A DNA stretch of 64,000 nt from Marinomonas sp. SBI8L (GCF_001624705.1 NZ_JSEO01000019.1:1-64000); one strand, 5' to 3'. Positions 31,850-42,619 are shown, numbered from the stretch's first letter. Translations and numbers: made by a program. Notes: generated from the letters alone by a model not told the origin.

Positions 31850-32161
31850 ATGCAAAGCCAAAAAATTCGTATTCGTTTGAAAGCATTTGATCATCGTCTG
31901 ATTGATGCTTCAACACAAGAGATTGTGGAAACAGCGAAACGTACAGGTGCGCAAGTACGTGGACCTATTCCACTTCCTACTCGCAAAGAACGTTATACAG
32001 TACTGATTTCTCCTCACGTAAACAAAGATGCGCGTGATCAATATGAAATCCGTACACACAAACGTGTTCTAGACATCGTTGAGCCAACAGAAAAAACTGT
32101 TGACGCTCTAATGAAGCTAGATCTTGCGGCAGGCGTGGAAGTACAAATTTCTTTAGGTTAA
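31850..32161 (+). CDS. rpsJ: 30S ribosomal protein S10
   Basis: A 103-residue S10, identical in length to E. coli. It is part of the 30S head and, as NusE, of antitermination complexes with Nus[15 protein letters not shown] and [15 protein letters not shown] are diagnostic. GGAG lies 6 bases before the ATG at 31850. It heads the S10 operon but is followed by an unusually long spacer before rplC. Confidence 0.97.
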   Translation: MQSQKIRIRLKAFDHRLIDASTQEIVETAKRTGAQVRGPIPLPTRKERYTVLISPHVNKDARDQYEIRTHKRVLDIVEPTEKTVDALMKLDLAAGVEVQISLG

Positions 32162-32286
32162 TCCTTAAAGATTGGGGTGCGAGAACCGATTGGTATCAAT
32201 CGGCTTATGCACATTAGTGGAATGATCTGGAATGATCAGCCGTAGCGGGTGATAGCCCCTTACACAACTGGCAAACGAGGTATAAA
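32162..32286 (+). other. Structured rpsJ-rplC spacer
   Basis: A 125-base gap inside the S10 operon, where most junctions here are 10-20 bases or overlaps. It contains a 7-bp hairpin CCGATTG (32186-32192) / CAATCGG (32197-32203) with a GTAT loop, and GGGG/CCCC tracts that could pair further apart. It may be an internal regulatory element; no known leader is recognised. Confidence 0.45.
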
Positions 32287-32925
32287 ATGGCTATTCAATT
32301 AGTCGGACGCAAAGCCGGAATGACACGTATCTTCAATGAAGATGGTGTATCCGTGCCAGTAACCGTCATCGAAGTAGAACCGAACCGCGTAACTCAGGTA
32401 AAAACTGCAGATACTGATGGCTATACAGCTGTTCAAGTAACTGTTGGTTCTCGCCGTGCGAGTCGCGTCAATAAAGCAGCTGCAGGTCACTTTGCAAAAG
32501 CGAAAGTTGAAGCAGGTCGTGGTTTATGGGAGTTCCGTCTTTCTGGTGACGAAAAAGAAATCAATGTTGGTGATGAGCTAACTGTTGCTGATTTCGAGTC
32601 TATTACTACTGTTGACGTTATTGGTCAATCAAAAGGTAAAGGCTTCCAGGGTGCAATCAAGCGTCATAATTTCAGTATGCAAGATGCAACCCATGGTAAC
32701 TCATTGTCTCACCGTGCACCTGGTTCCATTGGTCAATGTCAAACACCTGGTCGTGTTTGGAAAGGCAAAAAAATGGCGGGTCACATGGGCGCAGCTCAAG
32801 TAACTACTCAATCACTAGAAGTGGTTCGCGTTGATTTAGAACGTAACCTAATCATCGTGAAAGGAGCAGTTCCTGGCGCGACTAATGGTGATGTTATTCT
32901 TCAACCAGCTGTTAAAGCTCGCTAG
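32287..32925 (+). CDS. rplC: 50S ribosomal protein L3
   Basis: A 212-residue L3, an early assembly protein that reaches the peptidyl transferase centre. The [20 protein letters not shown] loop contains the Gln methylated by PrmB in E. coli. It starts [15 protein letters not shown]. The next gene, rplD, follows after 12 bases. Confidence 0.97.
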   Translation: MAIQLVGRKAGMTRIFNEDGVSVPVTVIEVEPNRVTQVKTADTDGYTAVQVTVGSRRASRVNKAAAGHFAKAKVEAGRGLWEFRLSGDEKEINVGDELTVADFESITTVDVIGQSKGKGFQGAIKRHNFSMQDATHGNSLSHRAPGSIGQCQTPGRVWKGKKMAGHMGAAQVTTQSLEVVRVDLERNLIIVKGAVPGATNGDVILQPAVKAR

Positions 32926-32937
32926 AAGGGGTAGACA

Positions 32938-33543
32938 ATGAACTTGAATCTAACAGGAACTGAAGGAACTCTAGAAGTTTCAGAAGTTACCTTTGCTCGT
33001 GAATACAACGAAGCCCTAGTTCACCAAGTGGTTACTGCTTACTTGGCTGGTGCTCGTCAAGGTACACGTGCTCAAAAAACTCGCTCTGATGTTGCCGGTG
33101 GTGGTCGCAAGCCATGGAAACAAAAGGGTTCTGGTCGCGCTCGTGCAGGTACTATTCGTAGTCCTATCTGGCGTAGCGGTGGCGTAACTTTCGCTGCTCG
33201 TCCACAAGACCATTCACAAAAAGTGAACAAGAAGATGTATCGTGCAGCAATGCGCACCATCTGGTCTGAGCTAGTACGTCAAGACCGTCTTGTTGTAGTT
33301 GAAGAACTTAGTTTGGAAGCTCCAAAAACTAAGCTTTTCAAAGCTAAAATGGCTGAATTGAATATTGAGAATGCTTTAATCGTTTCTGCTGAATTAGATG
33401 AGAATCTTTTCCTAGCAGCACGTAACATTCCAAATGTTGATGTACGCGATGCGGCGTCTATCGATCCAGTTAGCTTGATTGCTTACGACAAAGTGTTGGT
33501 GACTGTTGGTGCTCTTAAGCAAGTTGAGGAGGCATTAGCATGA
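32938..33543 (+). CDS. rplD: 50S ribosomal protein L4
   Basis: A 201-residue L4, the same length as in E. coli. It lines the exit tunnel and in E. coli represses its own operon through the S10 leader. The tunnel loop [17 protein letters not shown] is intact. Its stop overlaps the rplW start as ATGA, so they are coupled. Confidence 0.97.
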   Translation: MNLNLTGTEGTLEVSEVTFAREYNEALVHQVVTAYLAGARQGTRAQKTRSDVAGGGRKPWKQKGSGRARAGTIRSPIWRSGGVTFAARPQDHSQKVNKKMYRAAMRTIWSELVRQDRLVVVEELSLEAPKTKLFKAKMAELNIENALIVSAELDENLFLAARNIPNVDVRDAASIDPVSLIAYDKVLVTVGALKQVEEALA

Positions 33544-33833
33544 TCGGCGAACGTATTTATAAGGTTTTGTTAGGACCACACATCTCTGAAAAAGCTACTA
33601 TCGTTGCTGAAGGCAATGGTCAGTATGTTTTTCGTGTAGTTGGTGATGCGACAAAAACTGAAATTAAACAAGCAATCGAAGCTCTATTTGAAGTCAAAGT
33701 AGACACTGTTCGTACCTTGAACCAAAAAGGTAAGACTAAGCGTACTGCTCGTGGTCTTGGTAAGCGTAACGACGTTAAAAAAGCGTACGTACGTTTGACT
33801 GAAGGCCAAGAAATTGATTTCTTAGCTGAATAA
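33540..33833 (+). CDS. rplW: 50S ribosomal protein L23
   Basis: A 97-residue L23 at the tunnel exit, the docking site for trigger factor and [18 protein letters not shown] is typical of the N-terminus. It overlaps rplD by 4 bases (ATGA), and GAGG lies upstream within rplD. Confidence 0.97.
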   Translation: MIGERIYKVLLGPHISEKATIVAEGNGQYVFRVVGDATKTEIKQAIEALFEVKVDTVRTLNQKGKTKRTARGLGKRNDVKKAYVRLTEGQEIDFLAE

Positions 33834-33847
33834 GGGGAGATAGGTCA

Positions 33848-34672
33848 ATGGCTGTTGTAAAATGTAAGCCAACGTCTGCAGGCCGTCGTCACGTTGTTAA
33901 AGTTGTAGGTGAAAATCTACACAAAGGCGCACCATATGCACCACTTCTTTCTAAGAAGAGCAAATCTGGTGGTCGTAACAACAATGGTCGCATCACTACG
34001 CGTCACGTAGGTGGTGGTCATAAGCAGCATTACCGTATGGTTGATTTCCGTCGTAACAAAGATGGTATTCCAGCGGTAGTTGAACGTTTGGAATATGATC
34101 CAAATCGTTCTGCAAACATAGCATTGGTTTTATATGCTGACGGTGAACGTCGTTATATCATTGCTTCTAAAGGCATGGTAGCAGGAACCACTGTTTCTAA
34201 CGGTGCTGATGCACCTATCAAGCCAGGTAACACTTTGCCATTGCAAAATATTCCTGTTGGTAGTGTTGTGCATTGTATCGAGCTTAAGCCAGGTAAAGGT
34301 GCTCAAGTAGCACGTTCTGCTGGTGCTTCTGCTCAGCTTGTTGCTCGTGAAGGTCGTTACGTTACTCTTCGTCTACGTTCAGGCGAAATGCGTAAAGTAT
34401 TGACTGAATGTCGTGCAACTCTTGGTGAAGTATCCAATTCCGAGCATAGCTTACGCGTGCTAGGTAAAGCTGGTGCTAGTCGCTGGCGTGGTGTTCGTCC
34501 TACCGTTCGCGGTGCGGCGATGAACCCGGTAGATCACCCACATGGTGGTGGTGAAGGTCGTAGCTCAGGTGGTCGCCACCCAGTTAGTCCTTGGGGTATG
34601 CCAACCAAAGGTTACAAGACACGCAGTAATAAGCGTACCGATAAACTTATTGTACGTCGTCGTACTAAGTAA
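33848..34672 (+). CDS. rplB: 50S ribosomal protein L2
   Basis: A 274-residue L2, needed for subunit association and peptidyl transfer. The conserved [18 protein letters not shown] segment includes the critical His. GGGGAGAT lies upstream. It belongs to the continuous S10 operon. Confidence 0.98.
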   Translation: MAVVKCKPTSAGRRHVVKVVGENLHKGAPYAPLLSKKSKSGGRNNNGRITTRHVGGGHKQHYRMVDFRRNKDGIPAVVERLEYDPNRSANIALVLYADGERRYIIASKGMVAGTTVSNGADAPIKPGNTLPLQNIPVGSVVHCIELKPGKGAQVARSAGASAQLVAREGRYVTLRLRSGEMRKVLTECRATLGEVSNSEHSLRVLGKAGASRWRGVRPTVRGAAMNPVDHPHGGGEGRSSGGRHPVSPWGMPTKGYKTRSNKRTDKLIVRRRTK

Positions 34673-34687
34673 TAAGAGGAAACGACT

Positions 34688-34963
34688 GTGCCACGTTCAC
34701 TAAAAAAAGGTCCTTTCATCGACCTTCATTTGTTGAAAAAGGTAGAGGCTGCGGTAGAAAAGAATGATCGACGTCCAATCAAAACTTGGTCTCGCCGTTC
34801 TACTGTCTTCCCTGAATTTGTAGGGTTGACTATCGCTGTCCATAATGGTCGCCAACACGTCCCAGTTCTAGTAACTGAAGACATGGTAGGTCATAAATTG
34901 GGTGAGTTCGCTCCGACCCGCACATATCGCGGTCACGTCGTGGACAAGAAAGCCAAACGGTAA
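34688..34963 (+). CDS. rpsS: 30S ribosomal protein S19
   Basis: A 91-residue S19 of the 30S head that contacts S13. [18 protein letters not shown] at the N-terminus is diagnostic. It starts at GTG with AAGAGGAAA upstream. It lies 15 bases after rplB. Confidence 0.97.
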   Translation: MPRSLKKGPFIDLHLLKKVEAAVEKNDRRPIKTWSRRSTVFPEFVGLTIAVHNGRQHVPVLVTEDMVGHKLGEFAPTRTYRGHVVDKKAKR

Positions 34964-34978
34964 TAAGGGGTAATAAAT

Positions 34979-35311
34979 ATGAGTGAAGTTAAAGCCTCAT
35001 TAAAAGGTGCTCGCCTCTCAGCGCAGAAGGCCCGTTTGGTTGCAGATCAAATCCGCGGCAAATCTGTTAGCGAGGCGCTTGACATCTTGGCGTTCAGCCC
35101 TAAAAAAGCAGCAGTACTAGTTAAAAAAGTACTAGAATCAGCTGTTGCAAATGCTGAACATAACGAAGGTGCTGATATAGATGACCTACGTGTTTCAACT
35201 GTATACGTTGACGAAGCTACAACGTATAAGCGCATCATGCCACGTGCTAAAGGCCGTGCAGATCGCATCTTGAAGCGCGGTTGTCATATTACAGTTAAAG
35301 TCGCTGACTAA
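34979..35311 (+). CDS. rplV: 50S ribosomal protein L22
   Basis: A 110-residue L22, the same length as in E. coli. Its beta-hairpin reaches the exit tunnel ([14 protein letters not shown] region). The N-terminal [20 protein letters not shown] is typical. AAGGGG lies upstream. Confidence 0.97.
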   Translation: MSEVKASLKGARLSAQKARLVADQIRGKSVSEALDILAFSPKKAAVLVKKVLESAVANAEHNEGADIDDLRVSTVYVDEATTYKRIMPRAKGRADRILKRGCHITVKVAD

Positions 35312-35325
35312 TTAGGAGAAACCCA

Positions 35326-36006
35326 ATGGGTCAGAAGGTTCATCCAACTGGAATACGCCTAGGGATAGTTAAAGACCATACTTCTACTTGGTATGCGAAT
35401 AATCAAAACTACTCTAAGTTGCTATTAAACGATCTTCAAGTACGTAAGTACTTAGAAGGTAAACTAGTTCAGGCTTCTGTTTCTCGTATCGAGATTCAAC
35501 GTCCTGCTCAATCTGCACGCATCACTATCCACACAGCCCGTCCAGGCATTGTGATTGGTAAGAAAGGTGAAGATGTAGAGAAGCTACGTAACGCAGTTTC
35601 TGACATGATGGGTGTGCCAGTGCACATCAACATCGAAGAAATTCGTAAGCCTGAATTAGACGCTAAACTTGTTGCTCAGAACATCGCTGGTCAACTAGAG
35701 CGTCGCGTAATGTTCCGCCGTGCTATGAAACGTGCTGTACAAAACGCAATGCGCGCAGGCGCAAAAGGTATCAAGGTTCAGGTAAGTGGTCGTTTGGGTG
35801 GTGCAGAGATTGCACGCGCAGAATGGTACCGCGAAGGTCGTGTACCATTACACACTCTACGCGCTGACATTGACTACGCTACTTATGAAGCAAACACAAC
35901 TTACGGCATCATTGGTGTTAAGACGTGGATCTTCAAAGGCGAAATCTTGGGCGGTATTGAGCAAGTGCGAGCTAATAAAGGCGCACAAAAGAAGAAGTCT
36001 AAGTAG
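35326..36006 (+). CDS. rpsC: 30S ribosomal protein S3
   Basis: A 226-residue S3 at the mRNA entry site, with helicase activity in the entry channel. It starts [17 protein letters not shown]. The KH-domain [11 protein letters not shown] loop and the C-terminal [15 protein letters not shown] are intact. It is slightly shorter than E. coli S3 at the basic C-terminus. Confidence 0.97.
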   Translation: MGQKVHPTGIRLGIVKDHTSTWYANNQNYSKLLLNDLQVRKYLEGKLVQASVSRIEIQRPAQSARITIHTARPGIVIGKKGEDVEKLRNAVSDMMGVPVHINIEEIRKPELDAKLVAQNIAGQLERRVMFRRAMKRAVQNAMRAGAKGIKVQVSGRLGGAEIARAEWYREGRVPLHTLRADIDYATYEANTTYGIIGVKTWIFKGEILGGIEQVRANKGAQKKKSK

Positions 36007-36016
36007 GGGGTAGCAT

Positions 36017-36430
36017 ATGTTGCAGCCGAAACGTACTAAGTTCCGTAAAATGCAGAAAGGCCGTAACCGTGGTCTTGCATTACGCGGTAACCAAGTTAGC
36101 TTTGGTGAATTTGGTTTGAAATCCACAGCACGTGGTCGTATTACGGCTCGTCAAATTGAAGCGGCGCGTCGTGCAATGACTCGTCACATCAAACGTGGTG
36201 GTAAAATCTGGATTCGTGTTTTCCCTGATAAGCCGATTACTCAGAAACCTCTAGAGGTTCGTCAGGGTAAAGGTAAGGGTAACGTAGAATACTGGGTTGC
36301 ACAGATTCAACCTGGTAAAATGCTTTATGAAGTTGAGGGTGTTTCAGAGCAGCTAGCTCGCGAAGCTTTCGCACTAGCAGCCGCTAAGCTTCCTCTGGCC
36401 ACAACTTTCGTGACGCGTACGGTGATGTAG
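36017..36430 (+). CDS. rplP: 50S ribosomal protein L16
   Basis: A 137-residue L16 near the A-site tRNA elbow. The [18 protein letters not shown] segment contains the arginine hydroxylated by YcfD in E. coli. GGGGGTAG lies upstream. The stop is directly followed by the rpmC ATG, so the two are coupled. Confidence 0.97.
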   Translation: MLQPKRTKFRKMQKGRNRGLALRGNQVSFGEFGLKSTARGRITARQIEAARRAMTRHIKRGGKIWIRVFPDKPITQKPLEVRQGKGKGNVEYWVAQIQPGKMLYEVEGVSEQLAREAFALAAAKLPLATTFVTRTVM

Positions 36431-36622
36431 ATGAAAGCAAAAGATTTACAAGAAAAGTCTGTAGCTGAGCTACAGGAAAGCTTGATTGAACTGCTAAAAG
36501 AGCAATTCACGTTGCGTATGCAAAAGGCTACTGGCCAGCTAACGCAAACTCATTTGCTTCCTCAAGTTCGCCGCAATATCGCACGTGTTAAAACCGTGCT
36601 AAATGATAAGGCAGGTAACTAA
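36431..36622 (+). CDS. rpmC: 50S ribosomal protein L29
   Basis: A 63-residue L29, an all-helical protein near the tunnel exit. It starts immediately after the rplP stop and overlaps rpsQ by one base (TAATG). [19 protein letters not shown] and [13 protein letters not shown] are typical. Confidence 0.96.
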   Translation: MKAKDLQEKSVAELQESLIELLKEQFTLRMQKATGQLTQTHLLPQVRRNIARVKTVLNDKAGN

Positions 36623-36888
36623 TGGCAAATGCAGAAACTCAAGCTCGCACAGCTACTGGTAAAGTAGTAAGCGACAAGATGGATAAAACCATCACAGTAC
36701 TAGTAGAACGTACTGAAAAACACGCTCTATACGGCAAGTTTATTCGTCGTTCTACTAAATTACACGCTCATGATGAGAACAACGAATGTCGCATTGGCGA
36801 CACAGTAAAGGTTGTGGAAACACGTCCTTACTCCAAGTCTAAAACTTGGAACCTGGTTCAAGTTGTTAACAAAGCGGCAGCTATCTAA
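36622..36888 (+). CDS. rpsQ: 30S ribosomal protein S17
   Basis: An 88-residue S17, an OB-fold protein of the 30S body. [18 protein letters not shown] and [15 protein letters not shown] are diagnostic. It is the last gene of the S10 operon, followed by a 47-base gap before rplN. Confidence 0.97.
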   Translation: MANAETQARTATGKVVSDKMDKTITVLVERTEKHALYGKFIRRSTKLHAHDENNECRIGDTVKVVETRPYSKSKTWNLVQVVNKAAAI

Positions 36889-36935
36889 GCTGCCCCATCG
36901 TGAGACTTGTTATCTAATTTTATTGGAGAGCAGTT

Positions 36936-37304
36936 ATGATTCAAACAGAATCGATGCTTGATGTTGCAGATAACAGCGGCGCAAAGCGTGTTCAGTGTAT
37001 TAAAGTACTGGGTGGCTCACATCGTCGTTACGCTGGTATCGGTGACATTATTAAGGTCACTGTTAAAGAAGCGATCCCTCGTGGTCGTGTTAAAAAAGGG
37101 CAAGTTCTTAACGCAGTAGTAGTTAGAACTAAGAAAGGTGTTCGTCGTCCTGATGGTTCAGTAATCCGTTTTGATGTAAACTCAGCGGTTCTATTGAATG
37201 CAGCAGGTCAACCGATCGGCACACGTATCTTTGGCCCTGTTACCCGTGAATTGCGTTCAGAGCAATTTATGAAAATTATTTCTCTTGCACCTGAAGTGCT
37301 GTAA
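36936..37304 (+). CDS. rplN: 50S ribosomal protein L14
   Basis: A 122-residue L14, at the subunit interface. [19 protein letters not shown] and [16 protein letters not shown] are diagnostic. TTGGAGAG lies upstream. It heads the spc operon; no separate strong promoter is visible in the 47-base gap, so readthrough from the S10 operon is likely. Confidence 0.97.
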   Translation: MIQTESMLDVADNSGAKRVQCIKVLGGSHRRYAGIGDIIKVTVKEAIPRGRVKKGQVLNAVVVRTKKGVRRPDGSVIRFDVNSAVLLNAAGQPIGTRIFGPVTRELRSEQFMKIISLAPEVL

Positions 37305-37320
37305 GAGGGAGGGGACGTAA

Positions 37321-37638
37321 ATGCGTAAGATCAAAAGTAACGACGAAGTTATTGTGATTGCCGGTAAAGATAAAGGCAAACGCGGTAAAGTTGTTAAAAT
37401 TGTAGACGAAAACCGAGTTCTTGTTTCTGGCATCAATATGATGAAGAAACACGAGAAGCCAAACCCTATGAAAGGGTCTACTGGCGGTATCGTCGAGAAA
37501 GAAGCACCTATCCAGGTTTCTAACGTAGCTATCTTTAATGGTGCTACTGGTAAAGCGGATCGCGTCGGCTTTAAAGTGAATGAAGATGGTACTAAGGTAC
37601 GTATCTTTAAATCTAACAGTGAAGCGATCGACGCCTAA
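37321..37638 (+). CDS. rplX: 50S ribosomal protein L24
   Basis: A 105-residue L24, an assembly initiator near the tunnel exit. The KOW motif [18 protein letters not shown] and the [13 protein letters not shown] loop are present. GGGAGGGG lies upstream. Confidence 0.97.
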   Translation: MRKIKSNDEVIVIAGKDKGKRGKVVKIVDENRVLVSGINMMKKHEKPNPMKGSTGGIVEKEAPIQVSNVAIFNGATGKADRVGFKVNEDGTKVRIFKSNSEAIDA

Positions 37639-37655
37639 GAGCGAGAATTATAGCC

Positions 37656-38195
37656 ATGGCGAGACTTAAGCAAGTTTATAAAGATCAAGTTGTAGCAGCT
37701 CTAACTGAAGAGTTTAGCTACAAGAATGTAATGGAAGTGCCTAAAATCACAAAAATTACATTGAATATGGGTGTTGGTGAAGCTATCGCAGACAAGAAAC
37801 TTCTTGAAAATGCGGTAAATGACCTTGAAGCACTTAGTGGCCAGAAAGTTGTAGTGACTAAGGCTCGTAAATCAGTAGCAGGCTTTAAAATCCGTGACGG
37901 TTACCCGATCGGTTGTAAAGTTACGCTACGTGGTGAGCGTATGTGGGATTTCTTCGACCGTTTGGTTGATGTAGCAATTCCACGTATCCGTGACTTCCGT
38001 GGACTTAATCCTAAGTCTTTCGATGGTCGTGGTAACTACAGCATGGGTGTTAAAGAGCAGATTATCTTCCCAGAAATCGATTACGATAAAGTAGACCGTG
38101 TACGTGGTATGGATATTACCATCACAACGACTGCTCGTACCGATGCGGAAGGTCGTGCTTTGTTAGCAGCCTTTAGTTTCCCTTTCAAGAAATAA
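37656..38195 (+). CDS. rplE: 50S ribosomal protein L5
   Basis: A 179-residue L5, the same length as in E. coli. It binds 5S rRNA and forms a bridge with S13. [21 protein letters not shown] and [19 protein letters not shown] are diagnostic. Confidence 0.97.
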   Translation: MARLKQVYKDQVVAALTEEFSYKNVMEVPKITKITLNMGVGEAIADKKLLENAVNDLEALSGQKVVVTKARKSVAGFKIRDGYPIGCKVTLRGERMWDFFDRLVDVAIPRIRDFRGLNPKSFDGRGNYSMGVKEQIIFPEIDYDKVDRVRGMDITITTTARTDAEGRALLAAFSFPFKK

Positions 38196-38207
38196 GAGGT
38201 AGGAATC

Positions 38208-38513
38208 ATGGCAAAGATCTCAATGATTCAACGCGAAGCAAAACGCACTAAATTAGTAGCTAAGTTCGCTGAAAAGCGTGCAGCTCTAAAAGCAATAATT
38301 AGCGATGTGAATGCATCGGATGATGAAAAGTGGGAAGCAACTCTTAAGTTGCAAGCTCTTCCACGTGATTCATCTTCTTCACGCCAGCGTAACCGTTGCC
38401 AAGTAACGGGTCGTCCACATGGTGTTTATCGTAAATTTGGTTTGTCAAGAATCAAACTACGTGAAGCAGCTATGCGCGGTGACGTACCAGGCTTGAAGAA
38501 AGCTAGTTGGTAA
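38208..38513 (+). CDS. rpsN: 30S ribosomal protein S14
   Basis: A 101-residue S14 of the long form. It lacks the CxxC zinc pairs of the short paralogue, so it is the zinc-independent version. [17 protein letters not shown] and [18 protein letters not shown] are typical. A 132-base spacer follows before rpsH. Confidence 0.97.
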   Translation: MAKISMIQREAKRTKLVAKFAEKRAALKAIISDVNASDDEKWEATLKLQALPRDSSSSRQRNRCQVTGRPHGVYRKFGLSRIKLREAAMRGDVPGLKKASW

Positions 38514-38645
38514 GCAAGTAGATCACGATCATAATACACGGCAGTGGGTGGGGTGTCTGGATTAGTTCTGGACATTCTGTCTGCTGCTGTGTACTATGCG
38601 CGAGCTCTATTTGCTGCACAATGGTTTTTAATTAGGAGCTCTTCA
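38514..38645 (+). other. Structured rpsN-rpsH spacer
   Basis: A 132-base non-coding gap inside the spc operon. It contains an extended stem, GTGTCTGGA with TCTGGACAT (about 38558-38580, with G-U pairs), and two GAGCTC sites (about 38601-38606 and 38636-38641) that can pair with each other and loop the region before the S8 start. It may be an autoregulatory element. No known family is recognised. Confidence 0.4.
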
Positions 38646-39038
38646 ATGAGTATGCAAGATACACTTGCGGATATGTTTACACGTATTCGTAATGCGCAGA
38701 TGGCGTCTAAGACATCTGTGAGCATGCCTTCATCAAAAATGAAGGTATCTGTTGCTTCTGTTCTACGTGAAGAAGGTTATGTAACCGATTTCGCTGTAAC
38801 TGAAGAAACAAAACCGACTCTTACTATCGAACTTAAGTATTTCGAAGGTAAACCGGTAATCGAAGAAATTAAACGCGCTTCTCGCCCAAGTCTTCGTCAA
38901 TACAAGTCATCAGTTGATCTACCTAAAGTAGAAGCTGGTCTTGGCGTTGCTATCATCTCTACCTCTAAAGGTGTGATGACCGATCGTGCTGCACGTGCTG
39001 CAGGCATCGGTGGCGAAGTAATCTGCACAGTATTCTAG
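38646..39038 (+). CDS. rpsH: 30S ribosomal protein S8
   Basis: A 130-residue S8, the same length as in E. coli, where it is also the spc operon repressor. It starts [18 protein letters not shown]; the ATG at 38646 has AGGAGC upstream, and a longer in-frame extension is rejected. The C-terminal [20 protein letters not shown] is diagnostic. Confidence 0.97.
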   Translation: MSMQDTLADMFTRIRNAQMASKTSVSMPSSKMKVSVASVLREEGYVTDFAVTEETKPTLTIELKYFEGKPVIEEIKRASRPSLRQYKSSVDLPKVEAGLGVAIISTSKGVMTDRAARAAGIGGEVICTVF

Positions 39039-39046
39039 GAGTTAGT

Positions 39047-39580
39047 ATGTCTCGTGTTGCTAAAAGTCCCGTGACGCTTCCTGCTGGTGTAGATGTAACT
39101 CTTAAAGGACAAAACCTTGTAGTTAAAGGTGGTAAAGGTTCTTTAGAGTTGAATGCGCATCAAAGCGTTGAACTAACTGTTGAAGATAAGGTTATTACTT
39201 TTGCTCCTCGTGATGGTGCAAAACAGAGCCGTGCTTTAGCAGGTACTACTCGTTCTTTGGTCAACAACATGGTTGTTGGTGTTAGCCAAGGTTTCGAGAA
39301 GAAATTATTGCTTCAAGGTGTTGGTTACCGTGCTGCCGTTAAAGGTACAGTACTTAACTTAACTCTTGGTTTCTCTCACCCTGTAGAATACGACCTACCG
39401 GAAGGTATCAGCGCTGTTGTTAACGGCCAGACTGAAGTTGTAATCTCAGGCGTCGACAAGCAAGCTGTTGGCCAAGTGGCTGCAGAAATCCGCGGTTTCC
39501 GTCCTCCTGAGCCTTATAAAGGTAAGGGTGTTCGTTACGCTGATGAGCATGTTCGTCGTAAAGAAGCTAAGAAAAAATAG
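39047..39580 (+). CDS. rplF: 50S ribosomal protein L6
   Basis: A 177-residue L6, the same length as in E. coli, near the sarcin-ricin loop. It has two similar beta-alpha domains; [19 protein letters not shown] at the C-terminus is diagnostic. AGGAGTT lies upstream. Confidence 0.97.
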   Translation: MSRVAKSPVTLPAGVDVTLKGQNLVVKGGKGSLELNAHQSVELTVEDKVITFAPRDGAKQSRALAGTTRSLVNNMVVGVSQGFEKKLLLQGVGYRAAVKGTVLNLTLGFSHPVEYDLPEGISAVVNGQTEVVISGVDKQAVGQVAAEIRGFRPPEPYKGKGVRYADEHVRRKEAKKK

Positions 39581-39589
39581 GTAGACATC

Positions 39590-39940
39590 ATGAACACTAA
39601 AAAACAATCTCGAATTCGTCGCGCACAACGCGCACGTCTGCATATTCGTGAGTTGGGTGCGAATCGTCTTTCTGTTCACCGCACACCGCGTCACATGTAT
39701 GCTCAAGTTATTTCGGCTTCTGGTAGCCAAGTGCTAGCTAGCGCATCTACCTTGGACGAAAGCCTTCGTTCTTCTGCAACTGGTAACAAAGATGCGGCTG
39801 CTAAAGTCGGCGCTTTGATTGCTGAACGTGCAAAAGAAGCAGGTGTCACTGCGGTCGCTTTTGATCGCTCTGGTTTCAAATACCATGGTCGCGTACAAGC
39901 TTTAGCTGACGCAGCCCGTGAAGCCGGTCTAGAGTTCTAA
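39590..39940 (+). CDS. rplR: 50S ribosomal protein L18
   Basis: A 116-residue L18 that binds 5S rRNA together with L5. The arginine-rich N-terminus ([20 protein letters not shown]) and [20 protein letters not shown] are typical. It lies 9 bases after rplF. Confidence 0.97.
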   Translation: MNTKKQSRIRRAQRARLHIRELGANRLSVHRTPRHMYAQVISASGSQVLASASTLDESLRSSATGNKDAAAKVGALIAERAKEAGVTAVAFDRSGFKYHGRVQALADAAREAGLEF

Positions 39941-39950
39941 GGGGTAGCAA

Positions 39951-40451
39951 ATGGCAGTTAATGATCAACAAACTAGCGACCTCCAAGAGAAGCTAGTACA
40001 AGTCAACCGTGTAGCTAAAGTTGTAAAGGGTGGTCGTATCTTCTCTTTCACAGCGTTAACAGTGGTTGGTGACGGAAATGGTAAAGTAGGCTTTGGTCGC
40101 GGTAAAGCGCGTGAAGTGCCTCAAGCTATCCAGAAAGCGATGGAGCAAGCTCGTCGTAACATGGTTACTGTTCAGTTGAACGGCGATACTCTTCAGTATC
40201 CTGTTAAAGCTGTTCACGGCGCATCTAAAGTTTACATGCAACCTGCATCTCAAGGTACTGGTGTAATTGCCGGTGGTGCGATGCGTGCGGTTCTTGAAAT
40301 CGCTGGTGTACACAACGTATTGGCTAAGTGCTACGGCTCTACAAACCCAGTAAACGTTGTACGTGCAACCATTAAAGGTTTGCAAGACATGAACTCTCCT
40401 GAACAGATTGCAGCGAAACGCGGCAAGTCAGTCGATCAAATTTTGGGGTAA
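39951..40451 (+). CDS. rpsE: 30S ribosomal protein S5
   Basis: A 166-residue S5, at the mRNA entry and in decoding accuracy. [20 protein letters not shown] includes the spectinomycin loop with wild-type residues. [16 protein letters not shown] is typical. AAGGGG lies upstream. Confidence 0.97.
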   Translation: MAVNDQQTSDLQEKLVQVNRVAKVVKGGRIFSFTALTVVGDGNGKVGFGRGKAREVPQAIQKAMEQARRNMVTVQLNGDTLQYPVKAVHGASKVYMQPASQGTGVIAGGAMRAVLEIAGVHNVLAKCYGSTNPVNVVRATIKGLQDMNSPEQIAAKRGKSVDQILG

Positions 40452-40457
40452 TGTGAA

Positions 40458-40643
40458 ATGGCTAAAAATACCATCACAGTAGAACTAACCCGTAGCCCGA
40501 TCGGTCGTCTTCCGAAACATCGTGCAAGCGTTAATGGCTTGGGTTTACGTAAAGTTGGTCAACGTCGCGAGTTGGAAGATACTCCAGCTGTACGTGGCAT
40601 GATCAATAAAGTTTATTACATGGTTAAAGTGGTAGGAGAATAA
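40458..40643 (+). CDS. rpmD: 50S ribosomal protein L30
   Basis: A 61-residue L30, two residues longer than E. coli L30. [18 protein letters not shown] and the GLRKVGQ motif are diagnostic. It lies 6 bases after rpsE and 1 base before rplO. Confidence 0.97.
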   Translation: MAKNTITVELTRSPIGRLPKHRASVNGLGLRKVGQRRELEDTPAVRGMINKVYYMVKVVGE

Positions 40644-40644
40644 A

Positions 40645-41079
40645 ATGTTCTTGAATACTATTCGACCTGCCGAAGGTAGCAAGCCTACTGCCAAACGTCG
40701 CGGACGTGGTATGGGTAGCGGCTTGGGCAAAACAGGCGGACGTGGCCATAAAGGTCTTAAGTCTCGTTCTGGCGGTTCAGTACGTCCTGGTTTCGAAGGT
40801 GGTCAAATGCCTTTACAGAAACGTCTACCGAAATTTGGCTTCACTTCACGTCAAGCTAAATTTGTTGCTGAAATTCGTTTGAATGAACTAGCAGCAGTAA
40901 ATGCTGAAGTTGTAGATTTAGCTTCTTTGAAAGGCGCTGACATCATTGGTCATCAAATTAAAACTGCACGTGTAATCTTGTCTGGTTCTATCGACAAAGC
41001 TGTTACCGTTCGTGGTCTTAAAGTGACTAAAGGTGCTCGTGCAGCTATCGAAGCAGCTGGCGGAAAAATCGAGGAATAG
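40645..41079 (+). CDS. rplO: 50S ribosomal protein L15
   Basis: A 144-residue L15, the same length as in E. coli. The glycine/arginine-rich N-terminal tail ([16 protein letters not shown]) threads into 23S rRNA. TAGGAG lies upstream. The stop is followed at once by the secY ATG. Confidence 0.97.
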   Translation: MFLNTIRPAEGSKPTAKRRGRGMGSGLGKTGGRGHKGLKSRSGGSVRPGFEGGQMPLQKRLPKFGFTSRQAKFVAEIRLNELAAVNAEVVDLASLKGADIIGHQIKTARVILSGSIDKAVTVRGLKVTKGARAAIEAAGGKIEE

Positions 41080-42411
41080 ATGGCTAAGCGTGGTTCACTA
41101 CCAGCTGGAATGCAAAACGGTTTAGGCGAACTTTGGTCGCGTATCCGTTTCGTATTCTTAGCAATTATTGTATACAGAATAGGTGCTCATATACCGGTTC
41201 CGGGTATTAACCCAGATCGTTTGTCAGCACTATTTGATCAAAATGAAGGCACAATCCTGAGTCTATTTAACGTATTCTCAGGTGGGGCATTGGAACGAAT
41301 GAGTATCTTTGCTCTTGGTATTCTGCCCTATATTTCTGCTTCTATTATTATGCAGTTGTTAACGGTAGTTAGCCCGCAGCTAGAGCAGCTTAAGAAGGAA
41401 GGTGAAGCTGGGCGTCGTAAGATTACTCAGTATACCCGTTACGGCACCGTCCTTCTTGCGTTAGTCCAATCAGCCAGTATGGCTGTTGGCCTAGCCAGTC
41501 AAGGGATATCATTCAGTTCTGGTTTAGAGTTTTATGCTGTTGCAGTTATTACTCTTGTTGCTGGTACTGTCTTCCTTATGTGGTTGGGTGAACAAGTTAC
41601 TGAAAAAGGTATTGGTAATGGTATTTCCATTCTTATCTTTGCAGGTATCGTGGCTGGGCTACCTTCTGCTCTTGGTATGTCATTCGAATCGGCTCGTCAA
41701 GGCGATATAAATATCCTTGCCTTATTGTTGATTGGCATTTTAGCTATTGCGACCATCGCATTCGTTGTTTTCATCGAGCGTGGACAGCGTCGCATTACAG
41801 TTAACTATGCAAAACGTCAGCAAGGCAAAAAAGTGTTTGCTGCACAAAAGAGTCATCTACCATTGAAGGTGAATATGGCGGGTGTAATCCCACCAATCTT
41901 CGCTTCAAGTATCTTGTTGTTTCCTGCTTCGATTGGCCAATGGTTTGGTCAAGGTGAAGGTATGGAATGGCTTCAAGGTATGTCGTTGGCTCTAGCACCT
42001 GGGCAACCTCTATATGTGCTGTTGTTTGCTATAGCAATTGTATTCTTTTGCTTCTTTTACACAGCATTGGTGTTCAACCCTAAAGATGTGGCAGATAATT
42101 TAAAGAAATCCGGTGCGTTTTTGCCGGGTATTCGTCCAGGCGATCATACCGCTCGATATATTGATGGGGTAATGACTCGATTAACACTGTTTGGTGCTTT
42201 GTACATCACGCTAGTGTCCCTGATGCCTCAGTTCTTTGTTGTGTTCTGGAACGTGCCTTTCTACTTTGGCGGTACATCGTTACTGATCGTAGTAGTTGTG
42301 GTTATGGACTTCATGACACAAATACAAAGTCATCTGATGAGTCATCAATATGAGTCATTAATGAAAAAGTCTAATCTGACTGGTTATGGTCCAAATGGCC
42401 TAATGCGCTAA
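41080..42411 (+). CDS. secY: Preprotein translocase subunit SecY
   Basis: A 443-residue SecY, the pore of the SecYEG channel, the same length as in E. coli. Ten hydrophobic segments are visible. Landmarks are [12 protein letters not shown], the [19 protein letters not shown] plug region, and the basic cytoplasmic loops with [13 protein letters not shown] and [10 protein letters not shown]. It starts directly after the rplO stop, with GAGG inside that gene. It uses less optimal codons (AGA, ATA) than the ribosomal genes around it, as membrane proteins often do. Confidence 0.97.
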   Translation: MAKRGSLPAGMQNGLGELWSRIRFVFLAIIVYRIGAHIPVPGINPDRLSALFDQNEGTILSLFNVFSGGALERMSIFALGILPYISASIIMQLLTVVSPQLEQLKKEGEAGRRKITQYTRYGTVLLALVQSASMAVGLASQGISFSSGLEFYAVAVITLVAGTVFLMWLGEQVTEKGIGNGISILIFAGIVAGLPSALGMSFESARQGDINILALLLIGILAIATIAFVVFIERGQRRITVNYAKRQQGKKVFAAQKSHLPLKVNMAGVIPPIFASSILLFPASIGQWFGQGEGMEWLQGMSLALAPGQPLYVLLFAIAIVFFCFFYTALVFNPKDVADNLKKSGAFLPGIRPGDHTARYIDGVMTRLTLFGALYITLVSLMPQFFVVFWNVPFYFGGTSLLIVVVVVMDFMTQIQSHLMSHQYESLMKKSNLTGYGPNGLMR

Positions 42412-42430
42412 GCATAGGTTGGAGTTGAAC

Positions 42431-42544
42431 ATGAAAGTACGTGCATCTGTAAAGAAAATCTGTCGTAACTGTAAAATCGTTCGTCGTAACGGTTCAGTTC
42501 GAGTGATCTGCTCTGAGCCTCGTCACAAACAGCGTCAAGGTTAA
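42431..42544 (+). CDS. rpmJ: 50S ribosomal protein L36
   Basis: A 37-residue L36. It starts [20 protein letters not shown] and keeps the zinc ligands Cys11, Cys14, Cys27 and His32, so it is the zinc-binding form. GGAG lies 8 bases upstream. It sits between secY and rpsM as in E. coli. Confidence 0.95.
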   Translation: MKVRASVKKICRNCKIVRRNGSVRVICSEPRHKQRQG

Positions 42545-42572
42545 TTTAGAGTCGGGTTCGCTCGATGATGGG

Positions 42573-42619
42573 AAGGTGGTTGATTTTTCGCCTAGAGTTA
42601 GGCATAATCAGCCGCCCTT
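42573..42619 (+). promoter_or_regulatory. Structured leader before rpsM (alpha operon)
   Basis: A long stem AAGGTGGTTGATT (42573-42585) with AATCAGCCGCCCTT (42606-42619, one bulge) encloses a 5-bp hairpin GCCTA (42590-42594) / TAGGC (42599-42603). In E. coli, S4 represses the alpha operon through a leader pseudoknot at this position. This is a different sequence at the same place, so an S4 role is inference. Confidence 0.55.

Noticed and set aside
38544-38645. In-frame upstream extension of rpsH
   Set aside because: It would add 34 residues not found in S8; the ATG at 38646 has a good ribosome site and gives the usual 130-residue protein.
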